Source: CATOSP01 sp965204715 (GTDB lineage: Bacteria > Chloroflexota > Dehalococcoidia > Lucifugimonadales > UBA3495). Taken from it: 64,000 nt of DNA. Under the pieces are notes generated by a model that saw only the letters and a program-made list of their open reading frames with translations, searched no databases and was not told the origin of the DNA. The translations under genes were made by a program, and so were the position numbers. Shown here one piece after another: positions 33,040-42,175 of this stretch. How positions within the stretch are numbered: position 1 is the first letter of the stretch; each line of letters begins with the position of its first letter. The stretch is taken from NCBI GenBank assembly GCA_965204715.1, contig OZ242009.1, positions 744,001 through 808,000 on the forward strand, read 5' to 3'.

Positions 33040-35537
33040 CTCGTATTCTCCCCCGAAGCCCTTGAGGATGCGGAATGATCCGTCTTCACCCACAGACTCT
33101 CCCCATCGCTGATGACCTCCACCGTCCCGTGCCTGTCAGTGCGGTAGACGCGCTCCGGGCCAACCGCGGCCTCCAGACGGGAGACAACGTCCGGGTCCGG
33201 GTGGCCGAACCTGTTGTCTTCACCAGAAGAAATTATCGCTGTCACCGGGCTTACCCGGTCCAGGAACGGCTGAATCGTGGAAGTCCCGCTCCCGTGGTGC
33301 GATACCTTCAGCACCGCGCTTTGCAGGACCGCCGGGCCTCGCGCCAGCAGGTCTTCAGCCTCCGCCTCAATGTCAGCTGCAAACAGAAAAGCGGCCCGCC
33401 CGTGCACCATTCGCAGTGCCACGGACTGGTTGTTGCGGTCTTGGACAGGCCATACCCGGCCCTGGTCTTTCGGGGATTGGGGGGGATTCAAGACCTCGAT
33501 GGTCACGCCAGGCTCCAGCTCCATCCGCAGGCCCCTTGCCGAGTCAATTCTTCTGACGCCGTGGCGTTCCAGCGCAGTCTGCCACGAGGCAAAGTCCGGG
33601 CCGTCTGCCACTCCCTCGCCGACCATCAGCCCGCCAACGCTGTACCGTTCCAGGATACGCAGCAACCCCCGGCTATGGTCATCGTCCAGGTGGGTCAACA
33701 CCACCAGGTCGAGGCTCCGGTCCCCCCGGGGCAAGCGTCCGGCCAGCGCGCGTGTAGCGGTGCCGCGGCCCGGCCCGCCATCGATCAGGACCTGCCTGCC
33801 GGTGGGGGTCACGATCAACGCACTGTCTCCCTGTCCCACGTCGAAGAAGTAGACGTGCAGGTTACCCGGGCCTGATACTTCCGGACGGGCCAGGAGCTGC
33901 GCCCAAAGGAACAGTCCTCCTGCCATCAGGGCGGCGAGCAGTACCAACAACCCTGCGACTCCGGCGCGCCCGTCACTACCCTGGGATGACGAGGGCGAAC
34001 CTCCTCCTCCCATTGGGACAAGCCGGCTCCCGTACAGGAGCATCAGCCCACCTAGAATCCCGTACCAGACCCATACCAGGGGAACGCCGACCCACGACAC
34101 CGGCGCGGTGATAGAAGGCATGTTTTCCACCAACACCAGCAGGTAGGAAATGGGGAGCCAGGCCAACCACCCGATGAACTGACCCAATATGGGATGCACC
34201 AGACTCCCAATGGCCGTTGCCAGGGACCCGATCAGGATGAATGGAAGCGCGGGCAGCGCCAGCAGCGTGGTTACGATCCCGAACAGGGGTAGGTGGTCGA
34301 AGTTGTAGGCCACCAGTGGCCACGTCGCCGTAGTAGCAGCCGCTGATACTATGATTCCCGGAAGTGCCCACCGAGCCGCCTGCCAGCCCAAAACCCTCGA
34401 CCAGTGGGCGGCGCTCCGGGAGCGGGTATCCAGCGCTTCGGAGACCCTGGCTTGGAACGGAAGCGCCAACACTATCCCGGCGATGGCAGTGAAACTGAGC
34501 TGGAATGATATTTGCCCCAACACCACCGGGTTGACCCCGACCATGACAGCGGCGGCGAGGGACAGGGACGGAAGGGCGCTGCGGGGCCGTCCCAATGCCA
34601 ACGCTGCCAGGTACACAGTGCCCATGATCGCAGCCCGGACCACGGATACGGGCACCCCGCTAAGGACCACATACATCCAGACGGCCAGCAATGGGACCAG
34701 CAGGTACAATCCCCGGCGGCGTCCCAGGGCCCATCCCGCCACGGCCAGCGCCAGCAGAAGCTGAATGCCCACGTGCAGCCCGGATATAGCCAGCAGGTGG
34801 GCCGCTCCCGTGTTGCGGAAGTCCTCGGCAACCTCCGGAGGGATGCCTTCCCGCCGCCCCAGCAGCAGGGCGTTGGCCAGCCCGGAGTGAGGGTGAGTGA
34901 GACTGCTATCGAGACCCTCAGACAGCTTGCCCCGAACAGCGAAGACCACTCCCATCACGCGACCAAGCGGAGGCGCATTATCAGCAGGCAGCCATTCCAC
35001 TCCGCGCACCCACAGGACACCGGATATGCCCCGGCTGGAGAGGTAGGCGGGGTAGTCGAAGCCGTCGAATGGTTCCGGCGGTTCGAGCGTTCCTTGAAGT
35101 CTGAGCGTGTCTCCATATCGGAATAGACCTTCCCCGGCGCCCGCACCTGTTTGCAATGGGTCAACGTATGCCAGGAGCTTGCCGGTGAGGGCCATCGGTG
35201 GACTACCGGATTCAAGGGCTTGGACTGCCAGGGTGAAGCGTATGTGCCGGTCCAGCCTTGTTGGGTCGTCAACTATCTTGCCGGTGAGCTTCACGGTCCG
35301 GCTTGAGCCTTCATTCAGCGGGACGGTCGGGGAGTGGAAGACCTCCACCCGCAGAAGGCCCAGCAGAAGCACGGCCGCAAGCAGACCGGGTAGCATGGAC
35401 CGCCCGAGAATCCTGAGCAGGATAGATGCCAAAGCACAGGCGAATACGAGGAGCAGCGGGGGAAACGTCGGGACGTCGAACCACAGCCCCAGCCCGGTCC
35501 CGGACAGCCAGGCCGCCGCCAGCAGTGCCGGTCTCAT
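33033..35537 (-). CDS. comEC: ComEC/Rec2 DNA-uptake channel protein
   Basis: An 834-residue membrane protein that carries single-stranded DNA through the inner membrane during transformation. It has N-terminal membrane helices and an OB-like domain, the competence domain (HLLAISGLHVGIQLLLALAV near 230 and many helices to ~520), and a C-terminal metallo-beta-lactamase-like domain with FFDVGQGDSALIV, VLIDGGPGRG, HLDDDHSRGL (metal motif) and VSHHGSGTS. All three parts are intact. It follows comEA on the same strand with a 186-base gap that holds a dispersed repeat, and ends in the shared terminator. The host is therefore probably naturally competent, given a type IV pilus elsewhere. Confidence 0.95.
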   Translation of the reverse strand: MRPALLAAAWLSGTGLGLWFDVPTFPPLLLVFACALASILLRILGRSMLPGLLAAVLLLGLLRVEVFHSPTVPLNEGSSRTVKLTGKIVDDPTRLDRHIRFTLAVQALESGSPPMALTGKLLAYVDPLQTGAGAGEGLFRYGDTLRLQGTLEPPEPFDGFDYPAYLSSRGISGVLWVRGVEWLPADNAPPLGRVMGVVFAVRGKLSEGLDSSLTHPHSGLANALLLGRREGIPPEVAEDFRNTGAAHLLAISGLHVGIQLLLALAVAGWALGRRRGLYLLVPLLAVWMYVVLSGVPVSVVRAAIMGTVYLAALALGRPRSALPSLSLAAAVMVGVNPVVLGQISFQLSFTAIAGIVLALPFQARVSEALDTRSRSAAHWSRVLGWQAARWALPGIIVSAAATTATWPLVAYNFDHLPLFGIVTTLLALPALPFILIGSLATAIGSLVHPILGQFIGWLAWLPISYLLVLVENMPSITAPVSWVGVPLVWVWYGILGGLMLLYGSRLVPMGGGGSPSSSQGSDGRAGVAGLLVLLAALMAGGLFLWAQLLARPEVSGPGNLHVYFFDVGQGDSALIVTPTGRQVLIDGGPGRGTATRALAGRLPRGDRSLDLVVLTHLDDDHSRGLLRILERYSVGGLMVGEGVADGPDFASWQTALERHGVRRIDSARGLRMELEPGVTIEVLNPPQSPKDQGRVWPVQDRNNQSVALRMVHGRAAFLFAADIEAEAEDLLARGPAVLQSAVLKVSHHGSGTSTIQPFLDRVSPVTAIISSGEDNRFGHPDPDVVSRLEAAVGPERVYRTDRHGTVEVISDGESLWVKTDHSASSRASGENTRK

Positions 35538-35649
35538 TCTGAGAACATCGCCCCGTCATCTTTGGGCCAGTAGTCCACTACCAGCGTCCCCGGCCTGCCA
35601 CGGGGGGGTCGTCCCCCTTTCCCCTCCTCCTCATCTTCCCGCAGCGATG

Positions 35650-35715
35650 CCGGCCGGGGAGCGGCGGATAGGATCCGTCCCCAGTGCCGGTTGCCGTCCC
35701 TGCGCGGGACGGCTG
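35650..35715. repeat. Short dispersed repeat between comEA and comEC
   Basis: Reads GGCCGGGGAGCGGCGGATA then GGATCCGTCCCCAGTGCCGG, matching repeat pieces at 30540-30620 and 31126-31143. It is followed by a small GTCCCTGCGCGGGAC hairpin. Confidence 0.55.
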
Positions 35716-35723
35716 TACCGAAG

Positions 35724-36398
35724 CTAACGAGGCGGGTCAACCGTCACCAGGTTGCGTAGATTCTCGTAGATGCCTTCGCCGATGCCCTGAACATTCAGAA
35801 TGCCGTCAACGGACTTGAACGGACCGTTGTGCGCCCGGTGGTCGATGATTGCCCTGGCCCGTTCCGGGCCGATGCCGGGCAGGGAACCAAGAAGCTCTGC
35901 GTCAGCAGTGTTGAGATTCACCAACCCGCCTTGCGGCTTCCCGGAATCCTCAGCGGGCGCGTTGGCTTCGGCCACTGCCGCCGCTACCTCCGGGCGGGGC
36001 GTCTCCCCCAGCCTTGGCACGTGATAGTAACCCTCATCCTTGACCAGGGCCGCCAGGTTGATCGCTTCCAGGTCTGCTCCTTGGCCGACGCCGCCCGCCG
36101 CGGTAACGGCGTCAAAGACGCGGTCTCCCCGGCGCAGTTCGTAGACTCCGGGACTTTGGACCGCGCCGGTGATGTAGACCTTGATTGGTTGCCCGGCGAC
36201 GCCTCGTGATATGGCGTGGTTACCCGTTGAAGGAGGTTGTTCCGGAGACGGGAGAGTAGTGGGTAGGGCTATCTCGATGGGGGCGTTGTCGTCACTGCCT
36301 CGCGCCAGCAGAAACGCGGCGGACAATGCCAGGGCCCCCGCCAGAGCGGCCAGGGCCGCGATGGCTATTACGGCGGTCCTGCTATAGGTTGAGGGCAA
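35724..36398 (-). CDS. comEA: ComEA DNA-binding competence protein
   Basis: A 224-residue protein anchored by an N-terminal transmembrane helix (about residues 9-33). An SLBB domain follows (IKVYITGAVQSPGVYELRRG near 72) and a C-terminal helix-hairpin-helix pair (LVNLNTADAELLGSLPGIGP, then NGPFKSVDGILNVQGIGEGI). ComEA binds incoming double-stranded DNA outside the membrane and passes it to ComEC, encoded immediately downstream. The linker between the domains is Ala/Pro/Glu-rich. Length matches family members that include the SLBB domain. Confidence 0.94.
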   Translation of the reverse strand: MPSTYSRTAVIAIAALAALAGALALSAAFLLARGSDDNAPIEIALPTTLPSPEQPPSTGNHAISRGVAGQPIKVYITGAVQSPGVYELRRGDRVFDAVTAAGGVGQGADLEAINLAALVKDEGYYHVPRLGETPRPEVAAAVAEANAPAEDSGKPQGGLVNLNTADAELLGSLPGIGPERARAIIDHRAHNGPFKSVDGILNVQGIGEGIYENLRNLVTVDPPR

Positions 36399-36576
36399 GT
36401 CCCAACGCTTTCTACGGGGTTACAAACACGGAATCATGGGAAGCGGCATTGCTCTGATGATGGGGCCCGGCAGACACCGGAGCGCATCAAGGGCATTCTA
36501 TCAATGCTGGTAAGAGGCCGCTACTCCCGTTACAGGTCGGGCTGACTGACCAACGTGAGTGGCGATTTTGCACCCA

Positions 36577-37395
36577 TTATTCTTCGTCTTCCGGCTCGCC
36601 GGCGTTGACCCTGCCCAGGAAGACCTCGGTGAGGATGTCGGTCTCCTGGACCGACTGGGGCGTTCCTGCGTGTACCACGCGACCCTTGTCCAGAACGTAG
36701 GCCCGGTCGGCGATGTCCAGCACGCCCTTGATGTTGTGCTCAACCACGAAGATGGTCGTCTTGAGCCGGTCGTTGATCTCCGCGACCTTCTGGAAGACCT
36801 CCTTCACCACAATCGGCGCGAGGCCAAGGGTGGGTTCGTCGAGAAGCAGCACATCCGGCCCGGCCATCAGACCCCGGCCCAGGGCCAGCATCTGCTGCTG
36901 CCCCCCGGACATCTGGCTGGCGAGGTCGCGGCGTTTCTCGTACAGGACCGGGAACAGCTCCATAACCGAGTCCAGCCGGCGTTCCTGTTCATCCCGGTCA
37001 TTCAGGTATATGCAACCCATCTCCAGGTTTTCCGCTATGGTGAGATGGGTGAACACCCGGCGCCCCTGCGGAACGAAGGATATTCCCTCCTTGACGATTT
37101 CATGGGTTGCCGCGGTCAGAGGCTCCTGCCGCAGGTAGACGGTCCCGGTGACCACCGGCGCGAGGCCCATGATGGCTTTGAGCACGGTGGACTTTCCCGC
37201 GCCGTTGGGACCCATAACCGCCGCCAACTGGCCCCGGCTGACCCCGAGGGAGGCATGGTCGAGGGCCGTGACCGCCCCGAACCTTACGGATACGTCCACC
37301 AACTCCAGCAGCATCGGGCCCGGTGCCGACTCTTCGCCTCCGGCGGAAGTCGCCGTATTCACCGTGGAATCCCCCTGTCCGTTTTCTGTGCTCAT
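36577..37395 (-). CDS. livF: Branched-chain amino-acid ABC ATPase (LivF-like)
   Basis: A 272-residue ATPase with Walker A MGPNGAGKSTVLKAI, signature MSGGQQQMLALGRGL, Walker B VLLLDEPTLGLAP and switch His in FVVEHNIKGVL. The order livH-livM-livG-livF downstream of livK identifies it. Its N-terminus has ~25 extra Gly/Ser/Thr-rich residues before LLELVDVSVRFG. The start is ATG 37395, or a GTG at 37434 overlapping the livG stop. Last gene of the operon. Confidence 0.92.
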   Translation of the reverse strand: MSTENGQGDSTVNTATSAGGEESAPGPMLLELVDVSVRFGAVTALDHASLGVSRGQLAAVMGPNGAGKSTVLKAIMGLAPVVTGTVYLRQEPLTAATHEIVKEGISFVPQGRRVFTHLTIAENLEMGCIYLNDRDEQERRLDSVMELFPVLYEKRRDLASQMSGGQQQMLALGRGLMAGPDVLLLDEPTLGLAPIVVKEVFQKVAEINDRLKTTIFVVEHNIKGVLDIADRAYVLDKGRVVHAGTPQSVQETDILTEVFLGRVNAGEPEDEE

Positions 37396-37426
37396 TATCG
37401 AATCGCCACTAACAACGAGACACTGG

Positions 37427-38188
37427 CTATGCACCCAGGTACGCCTCGATGACCTCTTCCCGGTTCAGGGCTTCCTCAACTTCGCCCTCAGTCAGCAGAC
37501 GCCCTCCCTCCAGGACGATTATGTAGTCGGACATTTCGCGCACAATTTCCATGTTGTGGGAGATGAAGATTATGGTGCGTCCCTCGTCCCGCATCTGCTT
37601 CATAATGTCCTTGACGCGCTCCAGCATCTGGGGGAACAGGCCGGCGAACGGCTCATCGAACAGGTAGGTCTGAACTTCCAACGCCAGGGCGCGGCCTATC
37701 TCCAGCAGCTTCCGCTGGCCATAGGACAGGTCTTGGGCGAGGGAGTCCCGCTTCTCCCACATCCCCACGTTCTCCAGGACTTCCTTCGCCTTCTCCCGGT
37801 GACGCGACTTGGTCCGTTCGACCATTGCCTGGAAGACGCTGCGGTTGGTCAGGACGACCATGATGTTGTCCCACACCGAAATCTGGTCGAAGAGCCGGAC
37901 TTCCTGGAAGGTCCTGGTAATTCCGTGGTCCGGGGTCTCGTGCGCCCTCACCACCTTGAGGCCGACCCCGTCGATAATCACCATCCCGCCGTCCAGGGGC
38001 AGCACCCCGCTCAACAGATTGACCAGGGTGGACTTCCCGGAGCCGTTGGGACCGACGACGCTGGTCATACCCTTTCTGGGAAAGGCAACGGAAAGCTCAT
38101 CCACCGCCCTGACGCCGCCGAATAGCTTGGATATTTCCACCGTCTCCAGTGCGTAATCATCGTGTGCCTGGGTGCTTTCTGAAGTCAT
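37427..38188 (-). CDS. livG: Branched-chain amino-acid ABC ATPase (LivG-like)
   Basis: A 253-residue ATPase with Walker A VGPNGSGKSTLVNLL, the LivG-type HETPDHGITRTFQEVRLFDQ block, signature LSYGQRKLLEIGRAL, Walker B TYLFDEPFAGLFP, and switch His in IFISHNMEIV. The ATG at 38188 overlaps the livM stop (ATGA), so translation is coupled. The frame stays open ~490 bases further upstream, but that part overlaps livM and is not protein-like. Confidence 0.94.
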   Translation of the reverse strand: MTSESTQAHDDYALETVEISKLFGGVRAVDELSVAFPRKGMTSVVGPNGSGKSTLVNLLSGVLPLDGGMVIIDGVGLKVVRAHETPDHGITRTFQEVRLFDQISVWDNIMVVLTNRSVFQAMVERTKSRHREKAKEVLENVGMWEKRDSLAQDLSYGQRKLLEIGRALALEVQTYLFDEPFAGLFPQMLERVKDIMKQMRDEGRTIIFISHNMEIVREMSDYIIVLEGGRLLTEGEVEEALNREEVIEAYLGA

Positions 38189-39276
38189 AGCCGGTATCTC
38201 CCCACCAGCCCTTGGGGCCGGAAGAGCATGAGGGCCACCAGAAGGATGCCCAGGACCACCTGCCGGGCCTGGCCGACGAATTCGGTGGGGAGGAAGGGCA
38301 GGAACCGCATCCCCTCCTCCAGCAGCACGAAGGTCATGGCCCCGAGCAGGGAACCCCAGATGGTCGCCAGCCCGCCCAGTATGACGATGGCCACCAGCAG
38401 GATCGACTCCAGCAGTATGAATGAGTTGGGGTCTACAAAGGTGGTCCAACTGGCAAACAGACCCCCGGCCAACCCGGCCATCATGGCCGAGATGACCCAT
38501 ACGGACAGCTTGTAATGGGTCGACTGGTAACCGAATACCTCCGCTGCCTGCTCGTCCTCGCGGATGGCGGTCAGGACCCGCCCGAAGGACGATGACACCA
38601 GGAACCAGGAAATCAGGACCACCACCGCCAGGAACACGAAAGCCAGCGCAAGGAACTCCAGTTCTCCGTCGAACACCCACCCCCCGATTTGCGGTTTAGT
38701 TATGTCGTGGATGCCGTATGCGCCCCTTGTGAGTCCCCGCCAGCTGAGGAAAACATTGAATGCGATGATGGCGAACCCGAAGGAGACCAGCACGTAGATA
38801 TCGTCGCGGAACCGGTTGAATACGACGCCCACCAGTATGGCGGCCAGCCCAGCCAGGGCGACGCCCAACGGCAGTGCGGCGAAGAAGGGCCAGCCGAATG
38901 TCGGGAGCGGTTCCGTGCGCAACAACTGGTAGTCCGTGGTCGAGGTGAGGATGGCCACCGTGTAGGCTCCGATACCGAAGAACCCGATGTGTCCCACGGA
39001 AAGCAGCCCGGTGTACCCCACAACCATATTGAGGCTGACGGACAATATGGCCCAGATGGCGAACACCGTCCCAATGGAGACGGAGAAGTCCAGGCCCTTC
39101 CACAGAACGAATGCAACCGCCCAGGAGAGGACGAACAGGTTTGCCCAAAGTTCCAAGCTCCGGGTTCGCATGTTGCCCCGGCGGAGACGCAGAATCTCCC
39201 GCGGATTGCGCAGGAAGGTCGCTATATGCCCAAGACTCGGCGGTCTCATCTGCGAATCCCTATTTCCCAGTCTCAC
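38185..39276 (-). CDS. livM: Branched-chain amino-acid ABC permease (LivM-like)
   Basis: A 363-residue permease with about nine to ten membrane helices. The LivM pattern is clear: LNMVVGYTGLLSVGHIGFFG near residue 85, the cytoplasmic EAA-like FGRVLTAIREDEQAAEVFGY near 235 and VVILGGLATIWGSLLGAMTF near 310. The GTG at 39276 overlaps the livH stop (GTGA); ATG 39249 with AGGGA upstream is an alternative start. It pairs with LivH to form the channel. Confidence 0.93.
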   Translation of the reverse strand: MRLGNRDSQMRPPSLGHIATFLRNPREILRLRRGNMRTRSLELWANLFVLSWAVAFVLWKGLDFSVSIGTVFAIWAILSVSLNMVVGYTGLLSVGHIGFFGIGAYTVAILTSTTDYQLLRTEPLPTFGWPFFAALPLGVALAGLAAILVGVVFNRFRDDIYVLVSFGFAIIAFNVFLSWRGLTRGAYGIHDITKPQIGGWVFDGELEFLALAFVFLAVVVLISWFLVSSSFGRVLTAIREDEQAAEVFGYQSTHYKLSVWVISAMMAGLAGGLFASWTTFVDPNSFILLESILLVAIVILGGLATIWGSLLGAMTFVLLEEGMRFLPFLPTEFVGQARQVVLGILLVALMLFRPQGLVGRYRL

Positions 39277-40661
39277 TTACGGGGCAGCAGGCCCAGGGGC
39301 CAGAAGGACAGGAACAGGATCAACACCACGAAGGATATAACGTCCTTCCACTCCCCGGCCAGGTCCCAGATTCCGAACTGTTCCAGCATACCGAGGATAA
39401 AGCCTCCGACAATCGCGCCGTAGAGGTTGCCGATGCCGCCGACCACCGAAGCGATCCAGCCCTTCAACAACAGCAACAGCCCCATTCTGGGTTGGATCGC
39501 GGTGTCATGCCCGCTGAGCAGCCCGGCCAATGCGGCGAAGACCGCTCCAATGAAGAATACTGCGGCGATGATGACGGTGGTGTTGATCCCCACCACCTTC
39601 GACACTTCCTCATCGTCGCCGATGGCCCGCACCGCCCGCCCGAAGGAGGTCTTCTTGAGCATCAGCAGCAACCCGAGGAATCCGGCCAGGGCCACACCGA
39701 TGGTGAAGATGTTGAATCCCTTGATGTTGGCTCCCCAGATGGTCCAGGGGTTGTTGCCGAATGGTTCCGGCAACGGCCTGGGCGCGCTCTGGAACACGAT
39801 GGTGATGAAAGCGGTCAAGGCCAGCAGTATCCCCAGGGACGCCACCAGCATTATCAGCGGCGACCTGGCGCGCTGCCGCATGTAGACGTACAGGCCCCGG
39901 TAGAGAGCCAGCCCAACAGCCCCCGCCAGCAGGCAGGAAACGGCCCAGCTCAGGTAGAGTTTGGAACCGGGAGCGCCAGCGATCAGAAAGCCGCAATATA
40001 CTCCAAATGCTGCTGCGCCGATTCCCGCCAAGGCCAGGGCAGTGGCCAGTGGCCGGTGGTTAGTGGCTAGTGGGGCTGCGCGCCGGTAGCCCCCTGAGAT
40101 TAAACGGGCCAGCGCCCACCACACGACAAGGGCCACGACCACGCCGACAGCGGGGCTGAGGATGAGGTGCAAGTGTACCGGGTAGGTGAGGGCCACGCCC
40201 GTATAAATGCCCACCCCCGCGGCCAAAGCGCCCCCGGCAGTCCGCAGGGCAACCGGGTTGACACGGGACCGGAACCGGCTGTAGACGGTAACGTAGAAGA
40301 CCCAGCCGACCACACCGGCGGTCACAGCGGCGAACACTCCGTTGACGAAGGGAGTGTTGACTTCGTACTGCCCGCCCAGGACTTCCTGGGACCTGAGGTA
40401 GAAGACCCCGTAGGCCCCGAGGGCCGCTGCCGCGCCGTAGTAGAGGTCGAAGAACCAGACCGTGCTGTAGACGATGGTGAACCCCATCGCCAGCAGGGCA
40501 TACACCGCGCCCACGGACAGGCCATTGAAGGCAAACTGCAATGCCTGGTTGGGCGACTGGCTGATCTTCCACCCGATGTAGGCCACCACAATGGCAGTAA
40601 GAACGATGGCAAGAAGCCTGGTATGTCCTCCGGCAAGCATCATCTGAGAGCGCCGCCCCAT
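39273..40661 (-). CDS. livH: Branched-chain amino-acid ABC permease (LivH-like), enlarged
   Basis: A 462-residue permease; typical LivH is near 290. The start (LSVGAVYALLAMGFTIVYST, near 48) and the second half (FGRAVRAIGDDEEVSKVVGI followed by NTTVIIAAVFFIGAVFAALA, then LLLLLKGWIASVVGGIGNLY) are standard. Between them lies an insert of roughly 150 residues with extra hydrophobic segments (about 110-260), partly encoded by simple sequence around 40035-40075 that translates to APLATNHRPLATALALAG. Similar two-part LivH proteins occur, but this middle stretch looks recently expanded. First membrane component after livK. Confidence 0.88.
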   Translation of the reverse strand: MGRRSQMMLAGGHTRLLAIVLTAIVVAYIGWKISQSPNQALQFAFNGLSVGAVYALLAMGFTIVYSTVWFFDLYYGAAAALGAYGVFYLRSQEVLGGQYEVNTPFVNGVFAAVTAGVVGWVFYVTVYSRFRSRVNPVALRTAGGALAAGVGIYTGVALTYPVHLHLILSPAVGVVVALVVWWALARLISGGYRRAAPLATNHRPLATALALAGIGAAAFGVYCGFLIAGAPGSKLYLSWAVSCLLAGAVGLALYRGLYVYMRQRARSPLIMLVASLGILLALTAFITIVFQSAPRPLPEPFGNNPWTIWGANIKGFNIFTIGVALAGFLGLLLMLKKTSFGRAVRAIGDDEEVSKVVGINTTVIIAAVFFIGAVFAALAGLLSGHDTAIQPRMGLLLLLKGWIASVVGGIGNLYGAIVGGFILGMLEQFGIWDLAGEWKDVISFVVLILFLSFWPLGLLPRK

Positions 40662-40685
40662 GCCTTGGCGGAGGACCGAAACGGT

Positions 40686-40745
40686 CGCTGAGGATCCGCG
40701 TTTCCAGCATGCGGGGCCGGTACGCGCGTCCGGGACCCGTCCCTC
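40686..40745. repeat. Short dispersed repeat between livK and livH
   Basis: Reads GGTCGCTGAGGATCCGCGTT then CCAGCATGCGGGGCCGGTAC, matching the family core GAGGATCCG and the GCATGCGGGCCGGTAC part of the lipoprotein-gene repeats. Confidence 0.55.
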
Positions 40746-40781
40746 GAGCGGTCAGTGGTCACTGTCAACCAGCCACTAACG

Positions 40782-41963
40782 CTATTGCGACGGCGCGCCG
40801 CCGAGCACCTTGTATCCCTGATTATCCTCCGTCCTCTCGGCCAGGGGCAGGACCTCGACCACGGCATTAGACAAGCCGACTACCTCGCCGTTGGCGTCAA
40901 AGCTGTAGTTGTCCCCGATGGCCCCGCTCCAAGTTATCCCGTACAGGCAATCGCGGAACCCGTCAGCGTCCTGGTCATCGCCTGTCTGCTTGAGACACTC
41001 AGCAGTTATGTAAACGTCATCGTAGGCTGAACCAAGGTACCAAGGCAGGGTAACGTAGTCGTATCGCTCCTTGAAGTTGGCCAACACTTCCTGGGCCTTG
41101 TTGTTGCCCGGGTCAAGCTCCGCTGTGATGGCCTTCATGCCGGTGGCGGCGTCGCCCGCGATCTCCAGAGCCGTGGTCCCAATGGGCACGATTTCCGAGT
41201 ATATGGGACCTTGGTAACCAAGCTCGCGGACCTGCTTGACCACTGTCCCGCCGGTGAATTCCGACTGGGCCGCGACGTGGAGACCGTCGGAGTTCGATTC
41301 GATCAGTTTGGTCAACTGGGTCCTGAAATCAGTAACGTCCGAGGCGTAGCGCTCTTCTCCCACGACCTTGCCGCCCAGTTTCTCGAACTGGGCAACGGTG
41401 GTGCGGCGCACCCCTTCGGCATAGTCGGTGGACTCGGTGATGGTCGCCAGGTTGCGCACACCGTCGGCCCACATCACGTTGCCGGTGTCGATCCCCAACT
41501 GGGCATCGCTCATCGCCGTCCTGAAGATGTAGTCCCCAGCGGTGGCGATGTCAGGGTTGGTCGCAAGACCGGAGAACAGGACCACCCCATCTTCCTCGGC
41601 CAAGGGCGCAGCCCCCAGCATCGCGCCACTGCAAGAGGTGCCGAGTATGATCTTCACCCCATCAACATCAGTCAGCTTGTTGTAGGCGGTAATCGAGTCC
41701 TGGGCGTTGCACTTGGAGTCTTCAACAACCAGTTCGATCATCTTCCCATTGATGCCCCCGGCGGCATTGATCTCGTCCACTGCCATCTGTTTGGACTGGT
41801 TGGCCACGGTGCCGTAAGTCTCTCCCGGACCTGTGAGCGATTCCATCACCCCTATCTTGAAAGTATCAGACTCCTGCGCTCCGCCCCCACAGGCGATGGC
41901 CGACAACGCCAAGACTGTCAGCAGTCCCAACGACACCAGTAGCATCTTCAATGGCAACCTCAT
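40782..41963 (-). CDS. livK: Branched-chain amino-acid-binding lipoprotein (LivK-like)
   Basis: A 393-residue substrate-binding protein. The signal peptide ends in a lipobox (LTVLALSAIAC, Cys near 25). The Peripla_BP_6 domain begins FKIGVMESLTGPGETYGTVA and includes GINGKMIELVVEDSKCNAQD, LGTSCSGAMLGAAPLAEEDG, and VLFSGLATNPDIA near 120. Ligand is probably Leu/Ile/Val, an amide or a urea-type compound; specificity cannot be read. First gene of the livKHMGF operon, with GGAGGAG 13 bases before the ATG, a long spacing. Confidence 0.93.
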   Translation of the reverse strand: MRLPLKMLLVSLGLLTVLALSAIACGGGAQESDTFKIGVMESLTGPGETYGTVANQSKQMAVDEINAAGGINGKMIELVVEDSKCNAQDSITAYNKLTDVDGVKIILGTSCSGAMLGAAPLAEEDGVVLFSGLATNPDIATAGDYIFRTAMSDAQLGIDTGNVMWADGVRNLATITESTDYAEGVRRTTVAQFEKLGGKVVGEERYASDVTDFRTQLTKLIESNSDGLHVAAQSEFTGGTVVKQVRELGYQGPIYSEIVPIGTTALEIAGDAATGMKAITAELDPGNNKAQEVLANFKERYDYVTLPWYLGSAYDDVYITAECLKQTGDDQDADGFRDCLYGITWSGAIGDNYSFDANGEVVGLSNAVVEVLPLAERTEDNQGYKVLGGAPSQ

Positions 41964-42081
41964 AAAATGTTCACGCTCCTCCGAGAATTGGTGCCTGACC
42001 ACCCGGTACATTTGTACACCACATGAACCGTCACTACAAGTATTTGAATATCAACCGTTTGCGACAGAAACACCCATATCT

Positions 42082-42110
42082 TGGACAAATCTCTTATTAT
42101 CAAACATAAT
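42082..42110 (+). promoter_or_regulatory. Putative sigma-70 promoter of protease operon
   Basis: TGGACA (42082-42087) and CATAAT (42105-42110) are spaced by 17 bases in an AT-rich patch between the divergent livK and prodomain genes, about 66 bases before the ATG at 42176. Confidence 0.55.
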
Positions 42111-42175
42111 GTATGGGTGATGCTGACCCTGGTATCTTCCTGTGTGGTCTCAAAGTATAAGAACCCGGTGACAAC

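Noticed and set aside
38189..38680. N-terminal extension of livG upstream of ATG 38188
   Set aside because: It overlaps livM in another frame, is Gly/Arg/Pro-rich, and the ATGA junction gives a better start.
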